Source: Bathymodiolus brooksi
Lineage: Eukaryota; Mollusca; Bivalvia; Mytilida; Modiolidae
Assembly: GCA_963680875.1 (NCBI GenBank)
Contig: OY804577.1
Coordinates: forward strand, 146,710,196-146,774,195
Reading direction: 5' to 3'
DNA: 64,000 nt
The notes under the pieces are model-generated. The model was given only the letters and a program-made list of their open reading frames with translations, searched no databases and was not told the origin of the DNA. This document shows positions 24,258 to 36,600 of the stretch, one piece after another (position 1 is the stretch's first letter; the number at the start of each line of letters is the position of its first letter). Made by a program: the position numbers and the translations under genes.

Positions 24258-26583
24258 TAGTGATGGGAATCAGCCACATTTTGAGAATCGAAGATCGTTA
24301 TACCAACATCGACTGATGATTGATCATCTGTGACAATTACCTCCTAAATGTATTTTATTCCTAGGATTACTCAAAATCTCAAATAGTCCCATTTTAAGAG
24401 TGTGATTGATAAAAGTAAAGAGTTGATTAAAATTGTATCCTATGATAACACAAACTACAAAATATTTCATTTGCTGTTGTTGCCAGTGGTTTTCAAATAA
24501 ACTGACCAGAACAATACATATAGTTACAAATCTTAGAACACACAGGGTTGGTAAAACATTCCTGTTAAATAGAACATGAATAAGTTATAACTTTTTATCT
24601 TTTATTCAAGATTAATTATCATTGGAATGAACTGATACAATTTGTAAACATTAACTTAGAACAAAACAAAACATTGCTTTCCACATGTGTAACACCTAAC
24701 ATGAAATGGACTAGTCTGGACAGTGGATAAATAATAAACAAGTACAAGTGTGTGAATTAACTGAGTGACTGAATGCAGTGCTGAAGTACGTGATAAAACT
24801 GTAAGTTGTTTGTCAGTATGAAGTACGTGATAAAACTGTAAGATGTTTGTCAGTATGAAGTACGTGATAAAACTGTAAGATGTTTGTCAGTATGAAGTGC
24901 GTGATAAAAGTGTAAGATGTTTGTCAGTATGAAGACGGGATAAAACTGTAAGATGTTTGTCAGTATGAAGTATGTGATAAAACTGTAAGATGTTTGTCAG
25001 TATGAAGTATGTGATAAAACTGTAAGATGTTTGTCAGTATGAAGTACGGGATAAAACTGTAAGATGTTTGTCAGTATGAAGACGGGATAAAACTGTAAGA
25101 TGTTTGTCAGTATGAAGTATGTGATAAAACTGTAAGATGTTTGTCAGTATGAAGTACGTGATAAAACTGTAAGATGTTTGTCAGTATGAAGTATGTGATA
25201 AAACTGTAAGATGTTTGTCAGTATGAAGACGGGATAAAACTGTAAGATGTTTGTCAGTATGAAGTACGGGATAAAACTGTAAGATGTTTGTCAGTATGAA
25301 GTATGTGATAAAACTGTAAGATGTTTGTCAGTATGAAGTACGGGATAAAACTGTAAGATGTTTGTCAGTATGAAGTACGTGATAAAACTGTAAGATGTTT
25401 GTCAGTATGAAGTATGAGATAAAACTGGAAGATGTTTGTCAGTATGAAGACGGGATAAAACTGTAAGATGTTTGTCAGTATGAAGTACGGGATAAAACTG
25501 TAAGATGTTTGTCAGTATGAAGTATGTGATAAAACTGTAAGATGTTTGTCAGTATGAAGTACGTGATAAAACTGTAAGATGTTTGTCAGTATGAAGTACG
25601 TGATAAAACTGTAAGATGTTTGTCAGTATGAAGACGGGATAAAACTGTAAGATGTTTATCAGTATGAAGTACGGGATAAAACTGTAAGGTGTTTGTCAGT
25701 ATGAAGTACGTGATAAAACTGTAAGATGTTTGTCAGTATGAAGTATGTGATAAAACTGTAAGATGTTTGTCAGTATGAAGACAGGATAAAACTGTAAGAT
25801 GTTTGTCAGTATGAAGTACGTGATAAAACTGTAAGATGTTTGTCAGTATGAAGTACGGGATAAAACTGTAAGATGTTTGTCAGTATGAAGACGGGATAAA
25901 ACTAAGATGTTTGTCAGTATAAAGTATGTGATAAAACTGTAAGATGTTTGTCAGTATGAAGTACGGGATAAAACTGTAAGATATTTGTCAGTATGAAGAC
26001 GTGATAAAACTGTAAGATGTTTGTCAGTATGAAGTACGGGATAAAACTGTAAGATGTTTGTCAGTATGAAGACGGGATAAAACTGTAAGATGTTTGTCAG
26101 TATGAAGTATGTGATAAAACTGTAAGGTGTTTGTCAGTATGAAGTACGTGATAAAACTGTAAGATGTTTGTCAGTATGAAGACAGGATAAAACTGTAAGA
26201 TGTTTGTCAGTATGAAGTATGTGATAAAACTGTAAGATGTTTGTCAGTATGAAGTACGGGATAAAACTGTAAGATGTTTGTCAGTATGAAGTACGGGATA
26301 AAACTGTAAGATGTTTGTCAGTATGAAGACGGGATAAAACTGTAAGATGTTTGTCAGTATGAAGACGTGATAAAACTGTAAGATGTTTGTCAGTATGAAG
26401 TACGTGATAAAACTGTAAGATGTTTGTCAGTATGAAGACAAAAACAAAGAATAAATTTAAACATATTAATTGTTTTCAACTGTAGGAATCAGAATCGATC
26501 ACAAGGTTAAACAATCAATCATTGGATTGTAAGCCGATGTCTGACTGATTACTCGATGTTTAGCGATGATCGGTGCACCACCA
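24258..26583. mobile_element. Possible hAT-like element hosting a satellite
   Basis: The left end TAGTGATGGGAATC and the inverted right end TGGTGGTGCACCGATCATCG both look like hAT-superfamily termini. They agree with each other at only six of the first eight bases. The flanks ATTCTTAG (24250-24257) and ATTTTTAG (26584-26591) match at seven of eight positions, as expected for an aged 8-bp hAT target-site duplication. About 1.65 kb of the 2.3 kb is a 37-bp minisatellite (24783-26438), and the rest shows no transposase. If real, this is a non-autonomous copy that swelled by internal tandem amplification. The inverted-repeat match is weak. Confidence 0.35.
24783..26438. repeat. 37-bp minisatellite, about 45 copies
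   Basis: Head-to-tail monomers starting GTACGTGATAAAACTGTAAG and ending GTTTGTCAGTATGAA. The first six bases vary: GTACGT, GTATGT and GTACGG, with a 35-bp GACGGG form. Bounded by unique sequence on both sides, possibly inside a hAT-like element. Not related to the 37-bp repeat beyond 29849. Confidence 0.97.
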
Positions 26584-26703
26584 ATTTTTAGCAGTTATAA
26601 ACATAGTATATTACATAATTCCACAAAATTTCTGTATTTTGTTCATATCAAAGGAAAATGAAGTTTGTGCACATCATCTCCAGCCATTGTTATGTTCTAT
26701 TTT

Positions 26704-26859
26704 AAAACCAGTATATCTTGTAGTAATACAAAACCAGTATATCTTGTAGTAATACAAAACCAGTATATATTGTAGTAATACAAAACCAGTATATCTTGTA
26801 GTAATACAAAACCAGTATATCTTGTAGTAATACAAAACCAGTATATCTTGTAGTAATAC
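26704..26859. repeat. 26-bp repeat, six copies
   Basis: Six copies of exactly 26 bp starting AAAACCAGTATATCTTG, at 26704, 26730, 26756, 26782, 26808 and 26834. One has a single change, ATATATTG. Intronic. Confidence 0.95.
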
Positions 26860-27529
26860 ATTTTCTTATTACATTGTATATAGATAGGTGTGAATTATGG
26901 GGATTTATCCGTGAAATAAATTCCAATATCTCACATGTGAAATATCAGTTTTTTCCCGCCGGAACTACTTTTACACAACTATAAGTGTGGTGTTATGTCC
27001 CTTGTAGTGTTACGGTGAATACACATACGATTGTAAACTGAAAAAATTCTGCGAAATATTATTGACGACTTTGGAACATAACCAACATGACGTCATATGA
27101 AGACTTCCAGTTTGAAATGTAAAGATTAGACGTTATTTGGCTTCGTGTATGCTTCAATTTTTATACAATTTAACTAAAATAAGTTTTCAAGGTAAGTGTT
27201 TTAATTATTTTTGTGCATTGTTGTAAATATGACCAGAGTTGCAGATAAAAAAAAATTCCTGTCAGACATTGGGTCCTGCAAGTAAGAGAGTTTTGCCAGA
27301 CCTACTTTTTTTTTAGGAATTTTTTTAATATTTCACTTTCAATACAGTATGATTAAAGGGACAATCTTAAAGCCTTGACACAGCTAACGACTAATACGAC
27401 CAGAATCAGATTAAGGATATTGCCAAAGGGGGGTTAGTGACTGAGACCACATTCAATTTAGATAGCCCTACAACATCGAATAATCAATACTTCATATTGG
27501 TAAGATTTTATTATTCCTCTAATGAGTAT

Positions 27530-28225
27530 TATGTCTCCCCCCCCCCCCCACACACACACACACTTTTGTGGGGAGACATATTGTTTTTGTCCTGTCCGTC
27601 TGAAACTACTGAACAGAATTTCATGAAACTTGGTAGGTAGTAAGGACACCATATGTAGTTGTGCATATTACCAGGAAATGTTGATCCCCTAAATTTTGTG
27701 GGAGTTATGCCCCTTTGAACTTAAAATTTCCCAAAATATACTTCTGAAGCAGCTTGTCAGCACAACTCCTCTGAAACTACAGAACAGAATTTCATGAAAC
27801 TTGGTAGGTAGTAAGGACACCATATGTAGTTGTGCATATTACCAGGAAATGTTGATCCCCTAAATTTTGTGGAAGTTATTTGCAAACACTCTAGTGTAAT
27901 ATCCCTTACTGAAACTTGTCTATCATAATGTCACTATTTCCCTGAAAAAGTTTTCATCACCAATCCATTGATTTTAGAAGAACAAAACTCCTTTAAAATC
28001 ATTGGAACATGGGCTGAGCAATTTTCTGGAATGGGGAACTTTGCCATGACAATATGGAATAGTACCTGTAAACCTTTCTTTAGCACTTTTGATCAATTTT
28101 TTTTTGTGTTTCATGGATTAAAAACAGGTTTTTTTTGTTATTCATTGAAGCTTAATTTTATTTGTTACCCAAATAGATTTTTTACCTATGACTACAGTTT
28201 GTGGGACGGGGGAGACATACGTTTT
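27530..28225. repeat. Mollusc-type dispersed repeat with inner duplication
   Basis: It begins at a C-rich run (27537-27549), a (CA)n microsatellite (to about 27563) and TTGTGGGGAGACATATTG, followed by CTGAAACTACTGAACAGAAT, CATGAAACTTGGTAGGTAG and ATGTAGTTGTGCATATTACC. Near 28200 GGGGGAGACATACGTTTTTG appears again. These phrases are familiar to me from dispersed repeats abundant in bivalves, but I cannot name the family. A 109-bp part is present twice, at 27599-27707 and 27770-27878, offset 171 bp with very few differences. No intact open frame. Confidence 0.55.
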
Positions 28226-28896
28226 TGCAGGCAAAAACAAACTTTAATTTTGATATCAAGTCGTCATTTGTTTGTTCATTTTGTCCTTCCATTTTCGATT
28301 AAAGGACCGCCCCGGTCGCCTCTCCTTTTCGCTTTTTTATTCTCTGTAGATAAATCGATAGGTAGTGGGTGCTTTTTTCTAGATTTAGACCACTCCGTAA
28401 ACTTAATTGGCCATGCAGCCATAACGGAAATGATAAAATTACAATTTACAACGATTACCGATAGGATACGAAATAAAATCCGGAATGGGAACTGGTTCCC
28501 GAAATTTAGCATAAACAGAAAGGAACAGAAATGTTTACCGATTTGTTTACGACTTTTGACTTTATTAACGATAATCAAAGATCCTTCGCTTAGGGGTCTA
28601 AGAGGTAACCAGGACCGACAGAAATTTGATTTTTGACAGCCCCAAGCAGTAAAAATGTTTGCCGGTCATTAGGTCTGACACAAAGACGTCATTTGCCGAA
28701 CCCTCTAAAATTCTGCCCCGTAGGTCCGACAGTTAGCTGCATCTCTGTATGACATGTAGGATTTCACATTTTCAAGATGGCAGATCCTTCCAGCTGAACC
28801 CCTTAGTATCATTGCTCGTAGATTTATATGCGTGGAATGAAATATACAAATAAAAAAAATAATATAAAAGAAATTTTGAAAGTCTATATAATAAAC
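28226..28896. other. Intronic sequence, not recognised
   Basis: About 670 bp of lower-repeat DNA. A plus-strand frame of 222 codons overlaps it (27968-28636) and a minus-strand frame of 100 codons lies inside (28276-28578). Neither shows a domain, homology I recognise or splice context, and the plus frame starts inside a dispersed repeat. Possibly an old transposon remnant, since CCGACAGAAATTTG and TAGGTCTGACA/TAGGTCCGACAG motifs recur. I cannot identify it. Confidence 0.3.
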
Positions 28897-29068
28897 AGTA
28901 TAACTAAATCATACATTTGAATATCAAAATAAGACCACTCGTGACCAAATACGCATTAATGATTAAATTCGTGGACGGAACAAGTTCCGCCCACTCGTTT
29001 AATCCTAATGCGTACTTCGGTCACTCGTGGTCTTATTTTGATATTCAAAATCTACGATTAGTTATACT
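28897..29068. mobile_element. 172-bp near-perfect palindrome (fold-back element)
   Basis: The left arm starts AGTATAACTAAATC, runs through TTTGAATATCAAAATAAGAC and CACTCGTGACC. The right arm is its reverse complement, ending TTATTTTGATATTCAAA and GATTAGTTATACT. The symmetry centre lies between 28982 and 28983, inside CGGAACAAGTTCCG, and the outer ends (28897 and 29068) are exactly equidistant, so there is no net insertion or deletion between arms. The arms differ at scattered single bases and at a few positions near 28913-28916/29049-29052. This is what a fold-back MITE or recent inverted duplication looks like, and the DNA or RNA could form a hairpin of about 80 bp. No clear target-site duplication seen. 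Confidence 0.85.
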
Positions 29069-29276
29069 ATATATATTTAATTTCAATTTTTATATGTGTT
29101 AAAATACAGCTTCTTTAGAAATCATCGTAACTCAACCAATATAATCAATAAATCAACATATATGTAATCAACACAAAGCTGACTTTGATTCTGTGTGCCA
29201 TACACAATGCTTATTTAGAATTCTACACATAATTGACTTTGTTGTTTTTTTCAAGATAAGCGATGCTCATTGTTTA

Positions 29277-29546
<270 letters not shown>

Positions 29547-29848
29547 CTACAACATACATAATTATTTAATTCTGAAAAAAACCCAACAATTCAAGTTTAC
29601 TTTTGACACAAAAACAAAGGTCTCCTCCAACATTCTTTCATCTTTTGAGTCAAAAAAAGAAAGACAACTCCTTCAAAATGGTTAGAGGAAAGTGCTGTAG
29701 TGATATGTAAATCTTCATATTGTAATAAGCAAACTTCATAAGTTTTGAGGAATTTTTATTTAAAATACAAGAGTTGTACATACACACATTTTTCAATGAA
29801 ATATTTTAAGTGGAAAAGGGAAATAACTCCTCCACAAAAATTCTGATC
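29547..29848. other. STT3B: Intron start, no feature seen
   Basis: AT-rich unique sequence between the WWDYG exon's acceptor and the first 37-bp tract. Apart from the polypyrimidine-poor acceptor region next to the exon, nothing is recognisable. Confidence 0.5.
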
Positions 29849-30681
29849 AAACTGCTGTAATACTATAGCAAATCTGTATAGTAATAAACTGCTGTAATAC
29901 TATAACAAATCTGTATAGTAATAAACTGCTGTAATACTATAGTAAATCTGTATAGTAATAAACTGCTGTAATACTATAACAAATCTGTATAGTAATAAAC
30001 TGCTGTAATACTATAGTAAATCTGTATAGTAATAAACTGCGGTAATACTATAACAAATCTGTATAGTAATAAACTGCTGTAATACTATAACAAATCTGTA
30101 TAGTAATAAACTGCTGTAATACTATAACAAATCTGTATAGTAATAAACTGCTGTAATACTATAACAAATCTGTATAGTAATAAACTGCTGTAATACTATA
30201 GTAAATCTGTATAGTAATAAACTGCTGTAATACTATAGCAAATCTGTATAGTAATAAACTGCTGTAATACTAGAGCAAATCTGTATAGTAATAAACTGCT
30301 GTAATACTATAGCAAATCTATATAGTAATAAACTGCTGTAATACTATAGTAAATCTGTTTAGTAATAAACTGCTGTAATACTATAGTAAATCTATATAGT
30401 AATAAACTGCGGTAATACTATAACAAATCTGTATAGTAATAAACTGCTGTAATACTATAACAAATCTGTATAGTAATAAACTGCTGTAATACTATAACAA
30501 ATCTGTATAGTAATAGACTGCTGTAATACTATAGCAAATCTGTATAGTAATAAACTGCGGTAATACTATAGTAAATCTGTATAGTAATAAACTGCTGTAA
30601 TACTATAGTAAATCTGTATAGTAATAAACTGCTGTAATACTATAGTAAATCTGTATAGTAATAAATTGCTGTAATACTATA
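29849..30681. repeat. 37-bp minisatellite, tract 1
   Basis: About 22 copies of a 37-bp monomer, AAACTGCTGTAATACTATAG, then CAAATCTGTATAGTAAT. The position after CTATA alternates AC, GC and GT, and AAACTGCGG is a minor variant. It ends with a distinctive AAATTGCTG monomer immediately before the transposon-like block. That monomer precedes every block in the window. Confidence 0.98.
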
Positions 30682-32870
30682 GGTGTCAAACCAGTAATTC
30701 AACCAATCAGAGCTAAGAACATATACAAAAGTAGTCCCTTTTAAAGAAAAAAATTCCTTTCACTTTGTTGTATTGTGACAAATACTGAATGGAATGGAAT
30801 AATTAAATTGATAATTGAAGTTAAATGTATAAGGATTATTTTGAGCCCACATTTGATTGATTTAGTTGTATTTTAATATGGATATGGAGGATTTGATGCA
30901 TGACCTATAAATAGGGAATTTCTGGGGGATGACAGAGCTATTTTTAGAGTAGGTATTTTCCATAGCCGGGCATTTCACTGCAAGACTTTAAACATGGCCT
31001 GATATTTTGACAGAACGTAGAGGAATCATGGACGTTTCAGAAAATGTATGGTCTTCGAAAGGTTAAACTTAAGATAAAATGGCCAGGTAGGCTCGAAAAA
31101 ACACAAATTTAGTAGAAAACCTTAAAGAAATTAATTATAGGTTTCACACCTTAAGTTAAAAAACATCAAATTGAACTTTTGTTGCTATCATGTTCAAATT
31201 AGCCTAATAATGTCACAACAGACACAGAGTGACATTTTTCATACAAAAATGTTACAAAATGCATTGTGGTGTCAGATTACATGGTCAAAATGCATGTTAT
31301 GTAACATTTTGGAATATTGCTTCCAAACACTGGATATACATGGACAGAGGGTATTGCAACTCATTTTATTTTTATTTATGACTTTATAATTATTGGGAAT
31401 ATGTTATTGAATGTGTTTTTGCAGTAGAAGGGCATATAATATTGAAAATATGGTTGATATATAGAATTTTAAAAATTTCATCATGCACCAGTTTGTTGAC
31501 TTCAAATATAGAATATGGCGATATCATGATTGGATTTTTTTCAATCCTACAATTTTTTCCTGGTAAATTTTGATAGTTTCAGTTAGAATACATGTACAAT
31601 GTACTCATAAAATAATATAAGGCTATAGAGAGCAGCTTTAATTGAAAATTATGTAGTAAAAACCTGATAATTTAAGTGATCCCAGAAAAATTATTTTCAC
31701 TGCTTAGCATTTTCTGTAAATTTTCCAAATTGTCAATTTGGATTTCATGTTTTAGAGTATTATTTGGCTGTAACAGTACATTTGAACATCCAGTTTACTT
31801 AAACAGTGGGAAAAAATGATGTGCAAGCATATATTTATTGAGTTTTGGGGGAAATTATAGTTTTGTACCATAAGAAATTCCAAAACTTGAATATCAATAA
31901 ATCATATTTTTGCATATTTGATGGAATTAGAAGGAATTTCAACTGTAGATCTATATACAAAAACTTATTTTATGCCTTAAACTACATAATTTATGGGGTT
32001 AAAGCATGAATTAACAAAATTAAGAATGATGTGAACTGATTTTATGGGACAAAAAAAGGGGGGGCTAAATGTAAACATTTCATAGTATTTAGCTATTAAA
32101 TATACAACTGAGTCATATATATGTGTAGAAATTGCTTATTATGTTAGAAATTAGCTTAATAACTGTAATATATAAGAGAATAGGTAAGTTTTGGTATATT
32201 ACACAGTCTGAACTCAACAGCTGTAAATGGAGATGTTTTCATTAAAAATCTTCAAGGGGGTACCTTTGCTTTTGAACACTTACTTATACTTGCAAATATT
32301 AGACAGCCACATACCTTATGAGGTTTTTTGTGGTTGATATTGCCTAAGGAATAGAAATGAGGCCAATAAAGGGTTGGAGAAGCAAGTTTTGTTGCTCTTT
32401 AGGTGTCAAACCAGTAATTCAACCAATCAGAGCTAAGAACATATACAAAAGTAGTCCCTTTTAAAGAAAAAAATTCCTTTCACTTTGTTGTATTGTGACA
32501 AATACTGAATGGAATGGAATAATTAAATTGATAATTGAAGTTAAATGTATAAGTATTATTTTGAGCCCAAATTTGATTGATTTAGTTGTATTTTAATATG
32601 GATATGGAGGATTTGATGCATGACCTATAAATAGGGAATTTCTGGGGGATGACCGAGCTATTTTTAGAGTAGGTATTTTCCATAGCCTGGCATTTCACTG
32701 CAAGACTTTAAACATGGTCTGATATTTTGACAGAACGTAGAGGAATCATGGACGTTTCAGAAAATGTATGGTCTTCGAAAGGTTAAACTTAAGATAAAAT
32801 GGCCAGGTAGGCTCGAAAAAACACAAATTTAGTAGAAAACCTAAAAGAAATTAATAATAGGTTTCACACC
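30682..32870. mobile_element. Composite element E-interior-E, block 1
   Basis: Two direct copies of a 469-bp element E (30682-31150 and 32402-32870) flank a 1251-bp interior (31151-32401). E has imperfect terminal inverted repeats, GGTGTCAAACC and GGTTTCACACC (10 of 11 match). The outer flanks are TATA on both sides, and joining them restores the 37-bp monomer (AATAC-TATA-AC), so the block looks inserted with a 4-bp TATA duplication. E carries CCAATCAG and TATAAATA. The interior has A7G7 and an AATAAA near its end, but no credible protein. The left and right E differ at fixed sites (GCCGGGCATTTC against GCCTGGCATTTC, CTTAAAG against CTAAAAG). It could be a non-autonomous DNA transposon pair or an LTR-like (LARD/TRIM-type) element, since E also starts TGT and ends ACA two bases in. 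I see no primer-binding site or adjacent polypurine tract. Confidence 0.7.
30906..30913 (+). promoter_or_regulatory. TATA-like box inside element E
   Basis: TATAAATA at offset 225 of E, within ATGACCTATAAATAGGG, with a CCAATCAG box about 200 bp upstream (30703-30710). It is present in essentially every E copy in the window. Such a box in an LTR or MITE could start transcription, with the AATAAA at 32365-32370 as a possible 3' signal. Chance occurrence in AT-rich DNA cannot be excluded. Confidence 0.25.
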
Positions 32871-33651
32871 TATAACAAATCTGTATAGTAATAAACTGCT
32901 GTAATACTATAGCAAATCTGTATAGTAATAAACTGCTGTAATACTATAGCAAATCTGTATAGTAATAAACTGCTGTAATACTATAGTAAATCTGTATAGT
33001 AATAAACTGCTGTAATACTATAGTAAATATGTATAGTAATAAACTGCTGTAATACTATAACAAATCTGTATCGTAATAAACTGCTGTAATACTATAACAA
33101 ATCTGTATAGTAATAAACTGCTGTAATACTATAACAAATCTGTATAGTAATAAACTGCTGTAATACTATAACAAATCTGTATAGTAATAAACTGCTGTAA
33201 TACTATAGCAAATCTGTATAGTAATAAACTGCTATAATACTATAGTAAATCTGTATAGTAATAAACTGCTGTAATACTATAACAAATCTGTATAGTAATA
33301 AACTGCTGTAATACTATAGCAAATCTGTATAGTAATAAACTGCTGTAATACTATAGTAAATCTGTATAGTAATAAACTGCGGTAATACTATAACAAATCT
33401 GTATAGTAATAAACTGCTGTAATACTATAACAAATCTGTATAGTAATAAACTGCTGTAATACTATAACAAATCTGTATAGTAATAGACTGCTGTAATACT
33501 ATAGCAAATCTGTATAGTAATAAACTGCGGTAATACTATAGTAAATCTGTATAGTAATAAACTGCTGTAATACTATAGTAAATCTGTATAGTAATAAACT
33601 GCTGTAATACTATAGTAAATCTGTATAGTAATAAATTGCTGTAATACTATA
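32871..33651. repeat. 37-bp minisatellite, tract 2
   Basis: About 21 copies of the 37-bp monomer. Starts TATAACAAATCTGTATAG directly after the right E and ends with the same AAATTGCTG monomer before the next block. Includes the marker variants TATGTATAG, TATCGTAAT and CTATAATAC, shared with the later tracts. Confidence 0.97.
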
Positions 33652-36600
33652 GGTGTCAAACCAGTAATTCAACCAATCAGAGCTAAGAACATATACAAAA
33701 GTAGTCCCTTTTAAAGAAAAAAATTCCTTTCACTTTGTTGTATTGTGACAAATACTGAATGGAATGGAATAATTAAATTGATAATTGAAGTTAAATGTAT
33801 AAGGATTATTTTGAGCCCACATTTGATTGATTTAGTTGTATTTTAATATGGATATGGAGGATTTGATGCATGACCTATAAATAGGGAATTTCTGGGGGAT
33901 GACAGAGCTATTTTTAGAGTAGGTATTTTCCATAGCCGGGCATTTCACTGCAAGACTTTAAACATGGCCTGATATTTTGACAGAACGTAGAGGAATCATG
34001 GACGTTTCAGAAAATGTATGGTCTTCGAAAGGTTAAACTTAAGATAAAATGGCCAGGTAGGCTCGAAAAAACACAAATTTAGTAGAAAACCTTAAAGAAA
34101 TTAATTATAGGTTTCACACCTTAAGTTAAAAAACATCAAATTGAACTTTTGTTGCTATCATGTTCAAATTAGCCTAATAATGTCACAACAGACACAGAGT
34201 GACATTTTTCATACAAAAATGTTACAAAATGCATTGTGGTGTCAGATTACATGGTCAAAATGCATGTTATGTAACATTTTGGAATATTGCTTCCAAACAC
34301 TGGATATACATGGACAGAGGGTATTGCAACTCATTTTATTTTTATTTATGACTTTATAATTATTGGGAATATGTTATTGAATGTGTTTTTGCAGTAGAAG
34401 GGCATATAATATTGAAAATATGGTCGATATATAGAATTTTAAAAATTTCATCATGCACCAGTTTGTTGACTTCAAATATAGAATATGGCGATATCATGAT
34501 TGGATTTTTTTCAATCCTACAATTTTTTCCTGGTAAATTTTGATAGTTTCAGTTAGAATACATGTACAATGTACTCATAAAATAATATAAGGCTATAGAG
34601 AGCAGTTTTAATTGAAAATTATGTAGTAAAAACCTGATAATTTAAGTGATCCCAGAAAAATTATTTTCACTGCTTAGCATTTTCTGTAAATTTTCCAAAT
34701 TGTCAATTTGGATTTCATGTTTTAGAGTATTATTTGGCTGTAACAGTACATTTGAACATCCAGTTTACTTAAACAGTGGGAAAAAATGATGTGCAAGCAT
34801 ATATTTATTGAGTTTTGGGGGAAATTATAGTTTTGTACCATAAGAAATTCCAAAACTTGAATATCAATAAATCATATTTTTGCATATTTGATGGAATTAG
34901 AAGGAATTTCAACTGTAGATCTATATACAAAAACTTATTTTATGCCTTAAACTACATAATTTATGGGGTTAAAGCATGAGTTAACAAAATTAAGAATGAT
35001 GTGAACTGATTTTATGGGACAAAAAAAGGGGGGGCTAAATGTAAACATTTCATAGTATTTAGCTATTAAATATACAACTGAGTCATATATATGTGTAGAA
35101 ATTGCTTATTATGTTAGAAATTAGCTTAATAACTGTAATATATAAGAGAATAGGTAAGTTTTGGTATATTACACAGTCTGAACTCAACAGCTGTAAATGG
35201 AGATGTTTTCATTAAAAATCTTCAAGGGGGGTACCTTTGCTTTTGAACACTTACTTATACTTGCAAATATTAGACAGCCACATACCTTATGAGGTTTTTT
35301 GTGGTTGATATTGCCTAAGGAATAGAAATGAGGCCAATAAAGGGTTGGAGAAGCAAGTTTTGTTGCTCTTTAGGTGTCAAACCAGTAATTCAACCAATCA
35401 GAGCTAAGAACATATACAAAAGTAGTCCCTTTTAAAGAAAAAAATTCCTTTCACTTTGTTGTATTGTGACAAATACTGAATGGAATGGAATAATTAAATT
35501 GATAATTGAAGTTAAATGTATAAGGATTATTTTGAGCCCAAATTTGATTAATTTAGTTGTATTTTAATATGGATATGGAGGATTTGATGCATGACCTATA
35601 AATAGGGAATTTCTGGGGGATGACAGAGCTATTTTTAGAGTAGGTATTTTCCATAGCCGGGCATTTCACTGCAAGACTTTAAACATGGCCTGATATTTTG
35701 ACAGAACGTAGAGGAATCATGGACGTTTCAGAAAATGTATGGTCTTCGAAAGGTTAAACTTAAGATAAAATGGCCAGGTAGGCTCGAAAAAACACAAATT
35801 TAGTAGAAAACCTTAAAGAAATTAATTATAGGTTTCACACCTTAAGTTAAAAAACATCAAATTGAACTTTTGTTGCTATCATGTTCAAATTAGCCTAATA
35901 ATGTCACAACAGACACAGAGTGACATTTTTCATACAAAAATGTTACAAAATGCATTGTGGTGTCAGATTACATGGTCAAAATGCATGTTATGTAACATTT
36001 TGGAATATTGCTTCCAAACACTGGATATACATGGACAGAGGGTATTGCAACTCATTTTATTTTTATTTATGACTTTATAATTATTGGGAATATGTTATTG
36101 AATGTGTTTTTGCAGTAGAAGGGCATATAATATTGAAAATATGGTTGATATATAGAATTTTAAAAATTTCATCATGCACCAGTTTGTTGACTTCAAATAT
36201 AGAATATGGCGATATCATGATTGGATTTTTTTCAATCCTACAATTTTTTCCTGGTAAATTTTGATAGTTTCAGTTAGAATACATGTACAATGTACTCATA
36301 AAATAATATAAGGCTATAGAGAGCAGCTTTAATTGAAAATTATGTAGTAAAAACCTGATAATTTAAGTGATCCCAGAAAAATTATTTTCACTGCTTAGCA
36401 TTTTCTGTAAATTTTCCAAATTGTCAATTTGGATTTCATGTTTTAGAGTATTATTTGGCTGTAACAGTACATTTGAACATCCAGTTTACTTAAACAGTGG
36501 GAAAAAATGATGTGCAAGCATATATTTATTGAGTTTTGGGGGAAATTATAGTTTTGTACCATAAGAAATTCCAAAACTTGAATATCAATAAATCATATTT

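Noticed and set aside
27088..27095. TGACGTCA, a perfect CRE-like site
   Set aside because: It lies deep in an intron with no promoter context. An isolated 8-bp palindrome is not enough to call a regulatory element.
27968..28636. 222-codon plus-strand frame
   Set aside because: Composition is F/L/I-rich with no domain, it begins inside a dispersed repeat and has no homology I recognise. It lies in an STT3B intron on the opposite strand. Most likely a chance frame.
28917..29102. 61-codon plus-strand frame
   Set aside because: Almost wholly inside the 172-bp palindrome, so it is explained by that inverted repeat.
31171..31389. A 72-codon frame repeated identically in 14 copies across 31171-60924
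   Set aside because: It begins with TTG, and the first ATG gives only 59 residues of low-complexity, Cys/Leu-rich sequence. Its conservation equals that of the surrounding non-coding interior, including base changes that do not respect codons, so it is kept only because the 1.72-kb unit is recent.
32053..32068. A7G7 purine run as the polypurine tract of an LTR element
   Set aside because: It is about 330 bp away from the right-hand E, whereas a functional tract lies directly next to the 3' LTR.
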